NCBI GenBank assembly: GCA_947646735.1
Contig: CANTFK010000851.1
Location: 28,464-92,463, forward strand
Direction: 5' to 3'
DNA: 64,000 bases
Source of the DNA: Peronospora farinosa
Taxonomy: Eukaryota; Oomycota; Peronosporomycetes; Peronosporales; Peronosporaceae
Position numbers and translations under genes: made by a program. Below are positions 43,100 through 54,895 of the stretch, one piece after another. The notes beneath the pieces were generated by a model. The model was not told the origin of the DNA, did no database searches, and saw only the letters and a program-made list of their open reading frames with translations. Within the stretch, counting starts at the first letter, position 1, and the number at the start of each line of letters is the position of its first letter.

Positions 43100-43915
43100 A
43101 TGGGTTTCCAGTCCTTCTTCTTTGCAGCTCTTGGCGTGACGCTCACTTTGGCCGACAATGATAGTAAAGATCTTACCATGTCTGTCGGCACAAATGGTGT
43201 GACTGTACAAGCTACAAGCGGAACAACTGCCTTTATGGGGACGGAATACAATCCGGATAAATGTGTGCTCCAATTTTTAAGCTTGGGCTGTGATGACGAC
43301 GACTGTGCTGAACTTAATGGGTATCAACTCGAGTGCGTGTCTCAGGGGATGCAAAATGGGAAAGAAAAGAAAATGTGTGAATGCAAACCGGAAGATGCGA
43401 AAAAGTGCCAAAATTCCGTCAGTCCGAACGTGAAATCGGGCACGGTTGCCCAATTTGGGGAATGCAATGACCAATTGCAATGTGCTGACACTTATGGGTA
43501 CATTTCGACGTCGAATGAAGAAGGACCCATTTGTGCCGAAAAGCTCCATTGTCTCAAGGAAATTAATTCAAAAGCCACGGAACCGGCTTCGATTTGTCAC
43601 ACGTGTATGTCGTGTATTGCTCAGAATGATGCTGCGAAAAAGCAATTGGCTGCAGCCAAGCGCTTTAACTGTTCGTCCATTTGTCCGAAGGAGATATTGG
43701 AAACTGTCAAGGAACGAAATGCTGCTGGAGTGGGCATTGCGGACTCGTACACTGTTCAAGATTCGAAAACTGACCCGGATCATGATGTTAATGCTGGCAC
43801 GTCAGGAAATGACAAGGCACCGACTACTAAAAGCAGTTCTGCTGCTTCTCAAGTCAACGTTCCTGCTATTCTATTAGCTATTGTTGCTGTCGCTCTGATT
43901 GGAGCGATGAATTAG
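43100..43915 (+). CDS. Cysteine-rich secreted, probably GPI-anchored protein
   Basis: I prefer the ATG at 43100 (271 residues) over that at 43043 because it gives a clean signal peptide (MGFQSFFFAALGVTLTLA). The mature part has 16 cysteines, with pairs such as MCEC, HTCMSC and NCSSIC, and no domain I can name. The C terminus has a Ser/Thr/Lys-rich stretch and a final hydrophobic tail (VPAILLAIVAVALIGAMN) without charged residues after it, the layout of a GPI-anchor signal. It would be a cell-wall or surface protein. It has no RxLR motif and stands alone among non-coding DNA. Confidence 0.82.
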   Translation: MGFQSFFFAALGVTLTLADNDSKDLTMSVGTNGVTVQATSGTTAFMGTEYNPDKCVLQFLSLGCDDDDCAELNGYQLECVSQGMQNGKEKKMCECKPEDAKKCQNSVSPNVKSGTVAQFGECNDQLQCADTYGYISTSNEEGPICAEKLHCLKEINSKATEPASICHTCMSCIAQNDAAKKQLAAAKRFNCSSICPKEILETVKERNAAGVGIADSYTVQDSKTDPDHDVNAGTSGNDKAPTTKSSSAASQVNVPAILLAIVAVALIGAMN

Positions 43916-44383
43916 GGTGGAAGTTCAGGAGATTGGAAATAGAGAGTTTCTTCTCGATAAATAACAATCATTTTTTTTTCATGATGAATACTTGTTTACA
44001 TATGAATACAATGTACAAGAGAAGAAGAATGTTGTGGGAACAACGAAGAAGTAATGGTAGGATAAATTCTTGACTTGGACTTGGAACTTCCCGTCGTCTG
44101 GTAGTCCAATGCGTCGTGATACGATTTATCGAGCCTCCTTCAGCGTCAAGTGTTTCCATGCCACCTACCACGTCTTTGGAGGACAGTAGCCGTTAATCGA
44201 TACGTGCCGAACAGAAAGCATGCAAGTGCCAAGCTCACGACGAATGACTATTCCACCGCAAACGTTGCGACGGATTGTCGTACTCCCAGGAGCGCCACTG
44301 GCATCAGATGCAGCGAGTCCTCGTCTTCGTAGTCCCAGAGAATCATAGCCGCGTTGTTCTTGAGTAAGCACATGGGCTTCGAC

Positions 44384-45056
44384 CTAAATGTCTTCAGTGT
44401 TTTGCGAATTTTTCACAACTTCCAAAATAGGCTGCACTGAAGCAACTAGATCCGAGTGATACACACGTGATTTTGTTACTTCATCGTCTTTGTCTTGGTA
44501 CACCTCATCCACGAAACAAAACTGGTAGGGTAGTACACGCCAATGGACATCATGCTCGCAAACACCTGATCCATCACTGTCTTCACTAAGCAATGAGATG
44601 TCTCCCAAAATAAAACACCGAAGAAAACGCCTTGATAACGCAGTCGTTGTCTGCATTGTCTATTATACTACAATAGATAGTGTTGCAGTTAAGTCGGTCA
44701 AAAAAGTCCCTGCATCACGACGTCAGTGTATTCATCGTCCAGCTTCTGAGCATGACGCATTCCATCGTGCAATATCCTGACATTTCCACATAACACTTAA
44801 CCCATTGGCACCAATCTTTAAATATCGTCCTCTAGATTCTTCAGCACGAGCTAATTGTACCAGCTTCATCTTACTCTGAGAGAAGGGAGCTACAAATTCG
44901 CTTCTATTTGCAAATGTATCTCTTGACGCCAACACCGTCTATGAAATGCACCCAGTCATTAAACTCAAGGGTTCAAGACACGGCAAATTACCTCGTCCCA
45001 TCAAGACCTTCATTCCTCCAAGGAAAATGCCGTCTGTTGAAACAATGCCTGCTTAA
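44384..45056 (-). other. Possible decayed or intron-rich gene, unrecognised
   Basis: On the minus strand, readings such as GIVSTDGIFLGGMKVLMGR (near 45000-45055), SKMKLVQLARAEESRGRYLK (44840-44900) and FCFVDEVYQDKDDEV (44470-44520) look protein-like but lie in different frames. One GTAATTT...TTTCATAG intron-like gap (about 44993-44938) does not restore a long frame. I cannot name a family. It may be a gene relic or chance. Confidence 0.25.
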
Positions 45057-45529
45057 ACATCTGATTCATCTGTAACCTATTTTTTTCTTCTCTCGATCAC
45101 GTACACCCAAAGAAATTTGTGACCGCCGTTTCTGCTATTTTTGGTCTTAAAACTCGGACGTAACCACCTTTTGACCTTGTGATCTCATTATTTTCTTCGT
45201 TTTTTTTGGGTCTTTTATAATATATCGATGTATTTTTATTTTTTTTGGTTAAATTGTGGATATTTCGTCGAATTTGGTGACGGATAATACAAAATTGGAC
45301 TTAACCTTAAATGTTGATAAATTACTCAAAAAAATCGCAATTTTGGGGTAGATACTCAATTACTAATTGCAGAAGATAATGTGCACTCTCAACTGCTATA
45401 GGCTACAGGGAATTGGTATAAATGGGTAAAGGAGGAAATGTGTAGGCGTAAGAAGAGCATGTAGAGGCTGCTAAAGAATAATCATTCATCATGGAAAAGT
45501 GCACGTGATTAGAAACATGCGATACTACT

Positions 45530-45763
45530 TGTAGACGGGCACTTCGAAAGAAGCTGCCACGTGTTACGAGCACACACCTTCAAGCAGCGTGAGGAAGCGG
45601 TTATACCGTCTTACCTCCGCGTGCGTGGTGGTGGTGTTGGTCGGCGCTTAAAAGCGCAGTACCAACTGTTGCCGGCCGCTTCAAGCGATCCGCGCAACGA
45701 CTTTTAGACCTGCCCGTTAAGTATTCGATACTTAACGAACTGTGTAAATTTTGGCCCGTTACA
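45530..45763 (-). repeat. 3' LTR of the G2 element, internally deleted
   Basis: The first ~55 and last ~180 bp match the 577-bp 5' LTR (52543-53119), but about 340 bp between GACTTTTAG and CCTGCCCGTTAAG are missing, leaving 234 bp. Confidence 0.85.
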
Positions 45764-45778
45764 CCATCCCCCTTTGTT
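45764..45778 (-). other. Polypurine tract of the second G2 copy
   Basis: AACAAAGGGGGATGG on the minus strand directly abuts the 3' LTR start TGTAACGGGC. Confidence 0.8.
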
Positions 45779-45820
45779 GAACATTTTTTACAGTTTATGA
45801 AATATATTTAAAACGAGAAG

Positions 45821-47162
45821 ATACCACCGAAACGTGAAAAGGTTGATGGGTCATCTGCAAAGGCGCCCATGCAGATCAACGCAAAGCGCACGCGCCGCGA
45901 TACCTCGCAGCCGTCGCTAAGTGTCTCTGTTAGAAGACCGACATTTAATGTCAGCTTGTCAGAAGAGAACACTGGTCCATCCCACTATTGTGTGTCTCTC
46001 CTTGTTAACTACAATGAGAGCACGCCATTGCCATGACCTCAAAGTGATAATTAGCACAGTGCCTTGATGGGACATATGTCCCCATCATTTAAGACACCCA
46101 ACCTTTAGGAATCTTCCATTCTTCCTGACAGCAAGGGTCATGCCTCTTCGTCTGCGCCAACAAGCGCATCGACCACAACTGAGCGCGCTGCTTCGAAAGA
46201 AAAAAGCCGCGACTCAACAGCAGGTCGGCGATTCAAATTCGTTGCTTCTGTTAACCCTACATCTGATGTCTTGACAATCCAAAAAGGAGAGCCCAACTCA
46301 GGTGAGGGCGATCACAAAGCCCCTTCGACTTTAAAGTCGGCATCACTATCACGTCATCGTGAGGGCGGCTACGTGAGGGGTGGATTGCCAGTAATGCCAC
46401 CACCATCCGAGTGGTCACGCTCGAGTGGTAATAGTGCGACGCTTTTAGAGCGTGCCACTATTGACGCTAATAAGCTCTTCAGCATCTTTCCATCATGTAA
46501 AAGACAGGGCAAAGCACGAGGTCGCGCTTTGCCTATCCCCGTCGTGTTGCGTTATAACGAAACAACCGACAAATACGAAGCAGAGTTCCTGCGCCGTGTA
46601 ACACCGCATGTAGATGCAGTGAAACAGCGGTCGCAGCAAATCAACTTCGCTATGACGCTTGCAAGGGCGATATTGGGTGATAACAAACCCCCAACTCCTT
46701 CTCATCACGCCGCCCCTGCTAGTCCATCTGGACTTAGCAGAGCGATTGCAGCTGATGCTTTTGCTCATAAGCACTCACCAGCCTAGGAACGTCGATACGC
46801 AAAGCGTCAACCGGTTCTAAGATTCAAAACTCTTCGGGTATCCTTTACATTAGACAAGAATCTGAAGCTTATGCTTCACATGGCGGTGGGCCAACAACCT
46901 TTCAACAAGGAAGCGTGTGTGCCCACCCGCATCTACCAACACAGGTGGCGCCCGATAGGAGCGGCGATTACGCTTAACTATTCGCGGATGCCTATCCTGT
47001 TGTCGTTCATTCGCAGGCGGAGATCGCTGCGCTGAAGAGAAAGGTGGGCCACCTTTCGCTTCAGCGCAGCGACTGTCTTGGATCTGCGCGCTGAGAATAC
47101 GAGGGATCTTCAGGGGTATGACCGCCTGAAGACTTCTTTTGAATCTTACATGAGCGATTGGT
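45821..47162 (+). pseudogene. Antisense ORF of family G2, second copy
   Basis: Opposite to pol. The ATG of the 18864 copy is ATA here (reading IPPKREKVDGS at 45821), 57 bp from the LTR. Family-like text continues with a few stops (after NYNESTPLP and elsewhere). A 171-codon open part (46271-46786) includes HREGGYVRGGLPVMPPPSEW, FPSCKRQGKARGRALPIPVV, ETTDKYEAEFLRRV and VKQRSQQINFAM, then a stop. The coiled-coil end is only faintly kept near 47020-47160. The agreement with 17421-18864 over several hundred codons, including indels in multiples of three in places, shows a shared gene. Confidence 0.58.
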
Positions 47163-47177
47163 GACGAGATACCCGCG

Positions 47178-50100
47178 TCAAACGTGGAGTCCTTCTCGAT
47201 CGACCGAGTCCTCTATCGCCTCGTTCGTATACGGGGAGCCTCTCGGCTTCCTCGTCGCCTGATTGGCCGCGACGCTCGACTCACAGTCGACGTCACCATC
47301 GGTCTCGTTAGACCGATGTGGATATGTGATCTCTTCTGGATCAACATACCGTTTCAGACGACCCACGTAAAATACGGGGTGTGTCTTCATATACGGTGGG
47401 AGAGTGAGCCTATAATTTAGGTCTCCAACTTCTTCAACCACTGTAAAGAGCCCAATAAATCGGGGCAATAGCTTAGTAGTACCACCAGGTAGTACAGAAA
47501 TTGCATCTTTAGGTAGGGTAGCAGTACTTAATAGCACTTTTTCCCCCACACTAAAGTGTTCATTGTTTTTGCGACCATGCTGGTCTGCATATTGTTTTTG
47601 CTTGTCCTGTGCGCTTGCCATCGCGTCACGGACTTTACGTGTGATGGCTAATCGCTCATCCACAAAGCGCTGAGCTTCGCTCACGCTTTTAGCATCCAGC
47701 TCTCCTATGACACCCCCAAGAGGTCGGTCGTGGGTCGACGCTGTTGATAACACTATAGTGTAGCACTGGCATTTCTTGCCGTACCCCCTTATTGACACCT
47801 GACTATTGCTAGATTAGAAGTGCCACTAGGGCAACTTTGTCCTCTTTTGGCATTTGCACTGAGCTGAGTGAGGGGCCCTACCCCACTAAGACTCGGGCTG
47901 CGCACAAACGAGACTGGCGTCCGGGGATGGCGCAGTCCGTTAATGTAAAACGGTGTTTCACCCGTACTGGCGTGAATACTGTTATTAATAGCGAACTCCA
48001 CGAATGGCAATTGCTTGCTCCATTCTCTAGGAGTCGCTACGGTACGCAACACATCCGCCACGACTAGATTGGCCCGTTCTGTTTGACCATCGGTCTGAGG
48101 ATGATCAGCGGTTGACATGTGGAGTTTTCTTTTCAGCAGCTCAAACACATGACGCCAAAAACTCAGCGTAAAACGCGTATTCCAGCTCGATACTATGAAC
48201 CCGGGCATCCCGTGTAGTCGATACACGTGATCCAGGAACAAGAGGGAATCCTCTTTTCATGAGATCTTGGTGCTACATGGTGCTCAATGCACCATCGTTC
48301 TCAGTCTGTCTACAAAGACGACGATCCCCGTCCTGCCTTTATGGTCAGGCGGTAAGCCAAACATGAAGTCCAAACTGACCGACTTCCAACATTCAGTTGG
48401 AATCGGCAGTGGCTTCAGTGGCGCACTGTTCGAAGGTGCAGGCTTTATGCGCTGACACTCTTCGCAAGAGCGAATATAGTTGGCCACCCATGGGGCCACC
48501 AAAATTCCTCTGACACTCGTAAGAATGTCTTTTCATGACCCAGGTGCTCGCTAGATGGCGCATCATGGCACTCGTGAAGTATCATCAGCTTAAGATCTGT
48601 GTCATGAGGGACATAGATTCTCAAGGGATCACAGGGTGACAGTTGATGCCATAACAGGCCATCACTGTAACTAAAGCGATTTAAGCTTCGCTTTGAGGTG
48701 CGACGGAAGGGTAACCTTTCGTCCACCAAAATGATCCAACAGCAGGCGACAATGTTCGTCATGACTGTAACACTCCTGGATATCGGAGGCCATTGAGCTC
48801 GTCACATGGTACGCCTACATGGCTGCCAATGTTGACGACTCAACTTGTGCTTTCGCACGAGACACACTTTCCTGGTGTCTTGCCTCGAAGTCTGGTCTGC
48901 GCGATAATGCGTCAGCCAAGACATTCGACTTACCCGGCTTATATTCAACTTTGAAATTAAATTCAGAGAAGAATGTTAGCCATCTCGCCATTCTAGGCGA
49001 GAGGTGAGGTGAATTTATAGCGGTCCGCATTGATGCGTGATCCGTATAAACCACAAAAGGTCCGGTGCCCAAGAGGTGCACCCGAAACTTTACAAGGGCA
49101 TACTTAATTGAAAGTAGCCCCTTTGTCATGCACAGGGTAGTTTAGCTTTGCGGCTCCAAAGCCGAGATTGATACGAAATGACACGGTCAACGCCGCTGTC
49201 ATACTTCTGCATGAGCGCGCTGCCGATTGCAAAATTGCTTGCATCGCAGACGACGCTAAAGGGCTTATCCGCGTCTGGCAATGCCAAGACCGGTGCCTCT
49301 ACAAGAGATTGCTTCACTGAAGTGAATGCATCTTCTTGCTCCTTTGACCAAGTCCATTCTGTATCCTTTTTCAAAAGATCAGACAATGGCTTAGTCTGCT
49401 CCGCATAATTCTTGCTGTATTTATGCAAGTAATTAGCGAGCCCAAGGAATTGGCGCAGATCCTTCACGTGTCGTGGGACTCACCATCCCTTGATAGCTTT
49501 ACCTTTCTGGGTCTGCTCGTACACCATGTGTACCGACTATGCATCCCAGTACAGGTATCTCGGGTACATCTATTACGCACTTTTGCAAGTTCACGTATAG
49601 TTGGTCGTCACCCAGAGTCTGCAACACAGCGTCTAAATGACGCTTGTGCGACTCTATCGCGCTCAGATTGTCCTCCGCCCTACTATGCACGAATACATCG
49701 TCCAGGTAATGGGGCGCGTAGGCACGGTGCTGACGCATCACGTGAGCCACCACTCGGTTGAATGTTGTCAGAGCGTTTTTCAACTCTTGTGGCATCACAA
49801 GCCACTCCCACAGCATACCGCTTGGGGTGCTTACTGCCGTTTTGGCTACATCGGTATCTCGCATGAGAACCTGATAGTAGCCATCCTTCAGTTCCAACGC
49901 GGAAAAGATAGTTGACTTTCCCATGAAACTCAGCAAAACATCTTTCCGCGGGATCGGCGTTTGAGCCGGAATGGTGGCCGTGTTCAGCTTATTATAAGCA
50001 TAAACCACACGCCATCCACCCGTTGCTTTACGCACACAGAAGGTCGGGCTGCAGTGAGGCGTCTTGCTCTCACGTACATGCCCCGCCTTTGCTCGCTTGT

Positions 50101-50230
50101 CGAAGAACTCATCGATGTAATCGACTTGTTCCTTCGGCAACGGCCATTGCCTGGTCACACAATACTTGGGGCCAGGCTTCAGGTCAATTTCGTACCTGAT
50201 GCCCCTATCGGCCGGTAGGCGGCTCGGCAC
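47178..50230 (-). pseudogene. pol: G2 pol: RT, RNase H, integrase (frameshifted)
   Basis: RT is open for 243 codons (50230-49499): RYEIDLKPGPKYCVTRQWPL, SPTFCVRKATGGWR, FSALELKDGYYQ and the catalytic YLDDVFVHS. RNase H follows (49467-48815) with CDASNFAIGS and, after a frame break, a KGLLSIKYAL segment where the usual Glu is Gly, as in the 15-kb copy. The integrase zinc part (HECHDAPSSEHLGHEKT, CEECQRIK) and core (SLDFMFGLP) follow; the second catalytic Asp is lost (SSWNTRF instead of SDRNPRF), and QTER is kept. The C-terminal 206-codon frame (47798-47178) ends before a decayed chromodomain region at 46800-47000. At least six frame breaks or stops. Confidence 0.9.
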
Positions 50231-50402
50231 TTCTGCTGGAATACATTACGGTGTTTCCACAAAACATTATAGAATGGGCTGTCCTTCAAAGCATCTCAGC
50301 CTTGAGCAGCGAACCGTTTCTTTTTGTCGGTCTCCAAGACGCTCTCATCCATTGTTGATGAAGAGCAACAGTCCACCACGTTCTCTTCTGTAACTGGTGT
50401 GA

Positions 50403-50960
50403 CTATCTCGTGGATCTTACCTTCCTTTTTTCGGACAGAAACAGATACCGCGTCATCATCGAGAGATTTACTATCTCCTCGGCAGATGCCAAGACAAGTT
50501 GGAGCACCTCAACCGAGGATGCCTCCGGCATTTTGTCTTCGACGGCCTCAAACAACTCGTTCGTAGGTCCGTCCTCTTGGACCGAGAATGATCCAAGGGT
50601 CACTCGTTTCGACGTGCCCTTGATCGTCTTAATACGTATGGTGCTCGTTGTTCGAGTCTCCACGACTTTTGACCTGGAAGAAGGTGTCGTTGCTGTATTA
50701 GCCAGCGCACTCCTTTCAACCGCACCAGGCTCATGGCTCTGTGCCGGTTCTTGTGGCGCTTGAATTCCTGTCAGCCCACTATCAACTGCCACAGGCTCTT
50801 GGCTCTGTGCAAGACCATTGGACGCATGACGACTTGTCATTGTCCCATTCACTACACCAGTCTCCTCGGGCTGGGTAGAAATTTGTGTCACCTGACTTCC
50901 TGTCAGGGAATTTCCAACTACTCCAGGTTCAACGAGCTGTGTAGTACCTGGTGTCGACAT
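50403..50960 (-). pseudogene. G2 protease-RT linker, Ser/Thr-rich
   Basis: A 185-codon open frame without a domain. It has loose repeats of the type TGxQVTQxxxQxEExG and QAPQEPAQSHEPG, analogous in position to the repeat-encoding spacer of family G1, but a different sequence. Confidence 0.55.
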
Positions 50961-51005
50961 ACCGTCATCGCACCCTCGACTGTGGTGGACACAGCATCAG
51001 CCACA

Positions 51006-51419
51006 TCAGCCTCTCGCAAGAGCACATCCTTTCCGGTGGTCCTGCGCAAAGTTAGCGACTGTGCGTGTACGCCAGTCTATCCATCGTTGGTGTTTAGCCA
51101 ACCAAGGCATGCCTAGGATGAGGTCATACGGACTCTCCATACCTAGCACTGTAAACTTCTCTTTACAAGAGAAGTCACTGAAACTGAAGGCGAGTTCAAC
51201 TTGAACTCCTTCCGATTTAACGAACGCGCCATTCGCTAAACGAACAATCGCCTCTTCTCGCTTTGTAATCCTGTCAAAGCGACTTATAAATCGCCGGACT
51301 CTTTTCAAAATCGCGAGTTTCACGAGGTTTTGTGATGCACCCGAATCAACGAGAAGGGTCATCACTTTTCTCATATCCGCGTACTCGAGTGTTATAGACC
51401 AAAAGGGTTGCGGTTCCAC
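51006..51419 (-). CDS. G2 retropepsin-like protease domain
   Basis: An open frame of 137 codons. LLVDSGASQNLVK holds the catalytic Asp-Ser-Gly and YDLILGMPWLAKH the second conserved block, both as in family G1. It would process the element's polyprotein. The frame is closed at both sides by stops, so it is detached from gag and RT in this copy. Confidence 0.78.
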   Translation of the reverse strand: MEPQPFWSITLEYADMRKVMTLLVDSGASQNLVKLAILKRVRRFISRFDRITKREEAIVRLANGAFVKSEGVQVELAFSFSDFSCKEKFTVLGMESPYDLILGMPWLAKHQRWIDWRTRTVANFAQDHRKGCALARG

Positions 51420-51499
51420 TTTTGGAGCCTCAGAAACGTGTGCTGAACCCGTGCGTCGTGCACGCTGGTTCTTCGCACCTCACATCGGGTAGGTAGACT

Positions 51500-52416
51500 T
51501 TATGCCGGGTGTTTTAGCACCAGTGGCAAGTTTGGCATAGCAGCGAGCCATCATATGGTCGCGCTTACCGCACTTGTAACAGAACACGTCTGCATTGCCT
51601 AACTCCATTGAAGTGGCATCCAACTTCTCGGCCAACAGCTTACATAAGCTGTCGTCGAGGCAATGTTGTAGGATTGCTCCATGACAATATCAATTGCATC
51701 TTATACCGTCTCTTGCACTTTTATAAAAAGGGCCTGACGCGATGGGCCGTTACTAAGTCCATTCATGAACGTAGGCACCTTAATGTATTCCGGTATCGGC
51801 CTCACATTAATGGACGCAGACAGCAAACGCATCCCCTGCACATACTCTTGCAGAGATCGTTTCGCCTGTCGTGCTCCAAATAATTTCGCCTGAAGTAATA
51901 ATTTATTGTCAGGCGGATGGTATATGGCGTGAATCTTTGACTTGAAGATCGTCCATGATGGAAACGAATCAGCGTTTCCCATAAGCGCATAGTAAGCCTA
52001 CTATGACTCTTTGCCACGCAGGTTGGACATGGCATACAACACCATCCTGGTTTCGTCTGCGATGAGCTGCGCCATACCGTATTGCTCGACGGCGAAAATT
52101 CAGTGAACCATCGTACGTGGAGAAGTCCCATCAAACTTCGGAGGTCTATCCAAATAGGCCTTGGCTGATTAGACCGGGCAGAAAGCGTCTCAACAGATCT
52201 GTTGAGTGCCTGGTTCCGAGCTTGCTCGCGCAAAAGCTCATCCTGAGTCTTACTGATGGACTCAGCTGTGGCTTGGCTGTTTACCTCGGACGCGTTTCTA
52301 CGCTGTCCAAGCACAAACGCCTTGAATTGCTTCAACTGAGCAACATGTTGCTTAGAAGGACAATTTAGGAGATTAGCCAGGTCTTGTTCACCAAGTCCCT
52401 GCACCAAAATACCCAA
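51500..52416 (-). pseudogene. gag: G2 gag, frameshifted
   Basis: The N-terminal frame (52416 leftwards) reads MGILVQGLGEQDLANLLNCP with a helical, Gln-rich part. A frame break near 52100 leads to the capsid-like segment (51982-51701: IYHPPDNKLLLQAKLFGARQ, LQEYVQGMRLL, FMNGLSNGPSRQALF). A zinc knuckle CYKCGKRDHMMARC lies near 51535-51590 in a further frame. The order fits Ty3/Gypsy Gag. Confidence 0.82.
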
Positions 52417-52524
52417 ATGCTCTGCAAACTACCTATGACGTTGGGAGAGGTGAGAAAATCACCCTAACCACGTTGAGGGACATCCGTATTCATACGCAGC
52501 TCAGAGAAACGGGTCGTAGGAAGG

Positions 52525-52540
52525 ACTACTAGTGCTACCA
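52525..52540 (-). other. Primer binding site of the second G2 copy
   Basis: TGGTAGCACTAGTAGT on the minus strand, 2 bp from the LTR end, identical to that of the complete G1 element. Confidence 0.65.
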
Positions 52541-52542
52541 AG

Positions 52543-53119
52543 TGTAAAAGGGCACTTCGAAAGAAGCTACCACATGCTACAAGCACACATCTTCGAGCAG
52601 CGTGAGGAAGCGGTTATACCGTCTTACCTCCGCGTGCGCGGTGGGTATGTTAGTAGGCGCTTAAAAGCGTAGTACCAACTGTTGCCGGCCGCTTCAAGCG
52701 ATCCGCGCAACGAATTTTAGAACAAGCACCTACCTGCGTCACAAAAGCTGTTTCTGTAATTAGTAAATTCAAAACTGACTTATATTTACTTTTGATTAAA
52801 CTAAATATAGTTCTTACTTCTGATTGTTTAAAAAGCAAAGATTTGATACGCGTCTTTATAGAAGAGTATCCTTACGTGCGAGCTTCAAATATATTTAAGC
52901 TCGCAGGTGACGTCCGTCTAAAGCGTCACCATGACGCCCAGTCCCAACTGACGGCATCCTCGTTGAATGTGAATCCATACATGGATATTACATTCACGAG
53001 GGTGGGTCACATGGATGTGCCACACCTAAGTGGCAGGCCTAAGGTACCTCGTACCCATTTAGGCCTCCCCGTTAAGTTTTTAGATACTTAAAGAACCGTG
53101 TAACTTTTAGCCCGTTACA
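52543..53119 (-). repeat. 5' LTR of the second G2 copy
   Basis: 577 bp, TGTAACGGGC...CCTTTTACA on the minus strand. Its inner end matches the outer part of the 3' LTR and the split LTR at 18969-28592. Confidence 0.87.
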
Positions 53120-53129
53120 GGCCGCCTGC

Positions 53130-53500
53130 CTAAGGTGCCTGATCTCATCGGAGACCTTGCTTCCATGACTAGAATTGTGACGACAGTCAAGTGCTTCAAA
53201 GCTCAATAAGTTGCTCTTCCTTATAATCAGATAAAAATTACGGTCATCCCCCACGTCTTCAAGGTTCGGGATCACTTTCCTTACTCTTTTTCTTCATTAG
53301 GTACTGTCACACCTCGATTCTATTGTGGGCATCTCCACCTCGCTTTCATCCTTATGCAGCGGCACTGTCGCGCTTTTTCTCCTTGAGTTGTGGCATACAA
53401 TTGCTGTCCTTCTCGTGCAGTGGCGCCATCTCGCTTTCTTTCTCGAGCAGCGGCGTCGTCTTGTCAGCCCCTCTTCCATCTTTAGCCACACACTAATGCC
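53130..53500 (-). pseudogene. Possible relic of an RxLR-family linker region
   Basis: Between two LTRs, the minus strand reads LLEKESEMAPLHEKDS in one frame (about 53400-53460). This resembles the KESET-type linker of the RxLR genes (for example LPLMSKESETMSLPMKES in gene B). No signal peptide, RYLR or WY block remains. The rest of the stretch is non-coding. Confidence 0.35.
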
Positions 53501-53565
53501 CATTCAGTAGTTCTTTTAGCAGTCACTTTAATGATAAATTCCTTTTCTTCGAAGGAGCTCTCGTC

Positions 53566-54160
53566 TGTAAAGGAGCTACACGGATCTTTTAGTCAGAGGA
53601 AGCCTTTAGAGGCTAAAAGCCTGTTAATTCTCTAAAATTAATTTTGTAGTTGATGGCTTAAAGCCCCTAGTTCGAAGGAACTAATTATACGACTAAGAAG
53701 TCACCCTGTTCCGATGAACTAGGAGAGACTTTTAGTCTACAAGCAATAAGCTTCAGCTTCAGAGAACCAACGCACGAAGTGCACAAGAGAACAAGTCTTA
53801 TCGAGACTTGAGATCTTATACTCAAATGAGGATTAATTTTATTTATGCATTAAGATTTTTTGACTAATCCTACTCTATGTACCCTGCACAAGATTTATTA
53901 CTTTAACAGTAATTATAATATGCAGACTTCGTTATTGAACGATGTGTCGTCATAATATCTGTGTATGATGTACTTAGCACAGCGAAATCGATTATTGAAT
54001 CCTAATCGATAAGATACGATATTATCGAATACCGTGTCTTAACGCTCATACTTAATACCGCTCTAAACAGAAGTATCAAGAATACATTATATGCAATATA
54101 GAAACTTCAACCGTAGACTTTCGGTATGTTATTACAACAGTCGTGTAAAAGCCCGTTACA
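53566..54160 (-). repeat. Lone G1 LTR
   Basis: 595 bp, clearly G1 (TGTAACGGGC start on the minus strand, AGAGAACCAACGCACGAAGT block, GATACGATATTATCGAATAC block), ending at TGTAAAGGAG. No internal element DNA is attached and no target duplication is seen (TCGTC versus AATTG), so it was rearranged or is an old solo LTR. Confidence 0.85.
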
Positions 54161-54210
54161 AATTGCATGACAGTGGACGAATGACCTATAGATAATCAAC
54201 AAGAAGAAAA

Positions 54211-54895
54211 TGGACTGTAGCCAAGTAGCAAACGAGAAGGTCTGCACGGAGAATCCCATGTGGCCTTGAGGTACAGCACCTTGATGATCTACCCAGTTCT
54301 TCTTTAGCAGTGACGCCAAGAAATTTGCAGCTAGCTGCGTATTCACCACAGTCTGCTACTCAAAAGAGCCACGTGATCAATGGCGACGTTCAGACACATC
54401 ACCTTCTTAATCTTAATGGTAGTGCACACTTGATCCGCCTTCTCCGTGAGCGATTCGTTGGACGTCACGCGTGTCGGGAACTTGTCAGCCCTGTTAAGCC
54501 AGGACCTAACAAGCGTATGATCTGCATGATCAGCATGTCGGAGGCCAAAAAAGTTTCGTACTTCTTGGAAAACTTCTTCATCACCTTTTCTTCTTGTTGA
54601 TAATCTTAAGGTCGTCCACTGTCATGCAAGCCCTCCTTTTTTATACATTTCACAGTGAATGGCGTTGCCAAGCACAGATCTTCCTGTTGGGACGACTTGA
54701 CCGTCAGCAGCTTGAACGTGTCGCTGAAACGTCGTCATTTTGCGAGACGTAGTTTTTGAGAGCGACCAGGTCTCGCTAAATCGGTGCTTTTACCCTTTGA
54801 CTCGTTGCTATTGATGGCAATAGTCTTAAAGAAACACCATATCATCCACTGCTTGTGATAACAATTTTCTGCTCAGCTTGCTCATATTTTTCTTC
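54211..54895 (-). pseudogene. RPL10A: RPL10A pseudogene, inverted block
   Basis: The minus-strand ATG at 54895 opens MSKLSRKLLSQAVDD-like text and the same broken blocks as in the array follow, down to [17 protein letters not shown] near 54290. The frame breaks are those of units 1-3. A 50-bp piece of the RPL10A middle part lies in the opposite orientation at 54161-54210, next to the lone LTR. Confidence 0.87.

Larger units (their letters stand above)
45530..53119 (-). mobile_element. Ty3/Gypsy retrotransposon, family G2, second copy (decayed)
   Basis: On the minus strand the order is 5' LTR (53119-52543), primer site, gag, protease, linker, RT, RNase H, integrase, degraded chromodomain region, an antisense ORF on the plus strand, polypurine tract and a shortened 3' LTR (45763-45530). 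No matching target duplication is seen at the outer edges (CTACT and GGCCG). Every sense gene has frame breaks. It aligns with 15105-18968 over the pol part. Confidence 0.9.
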
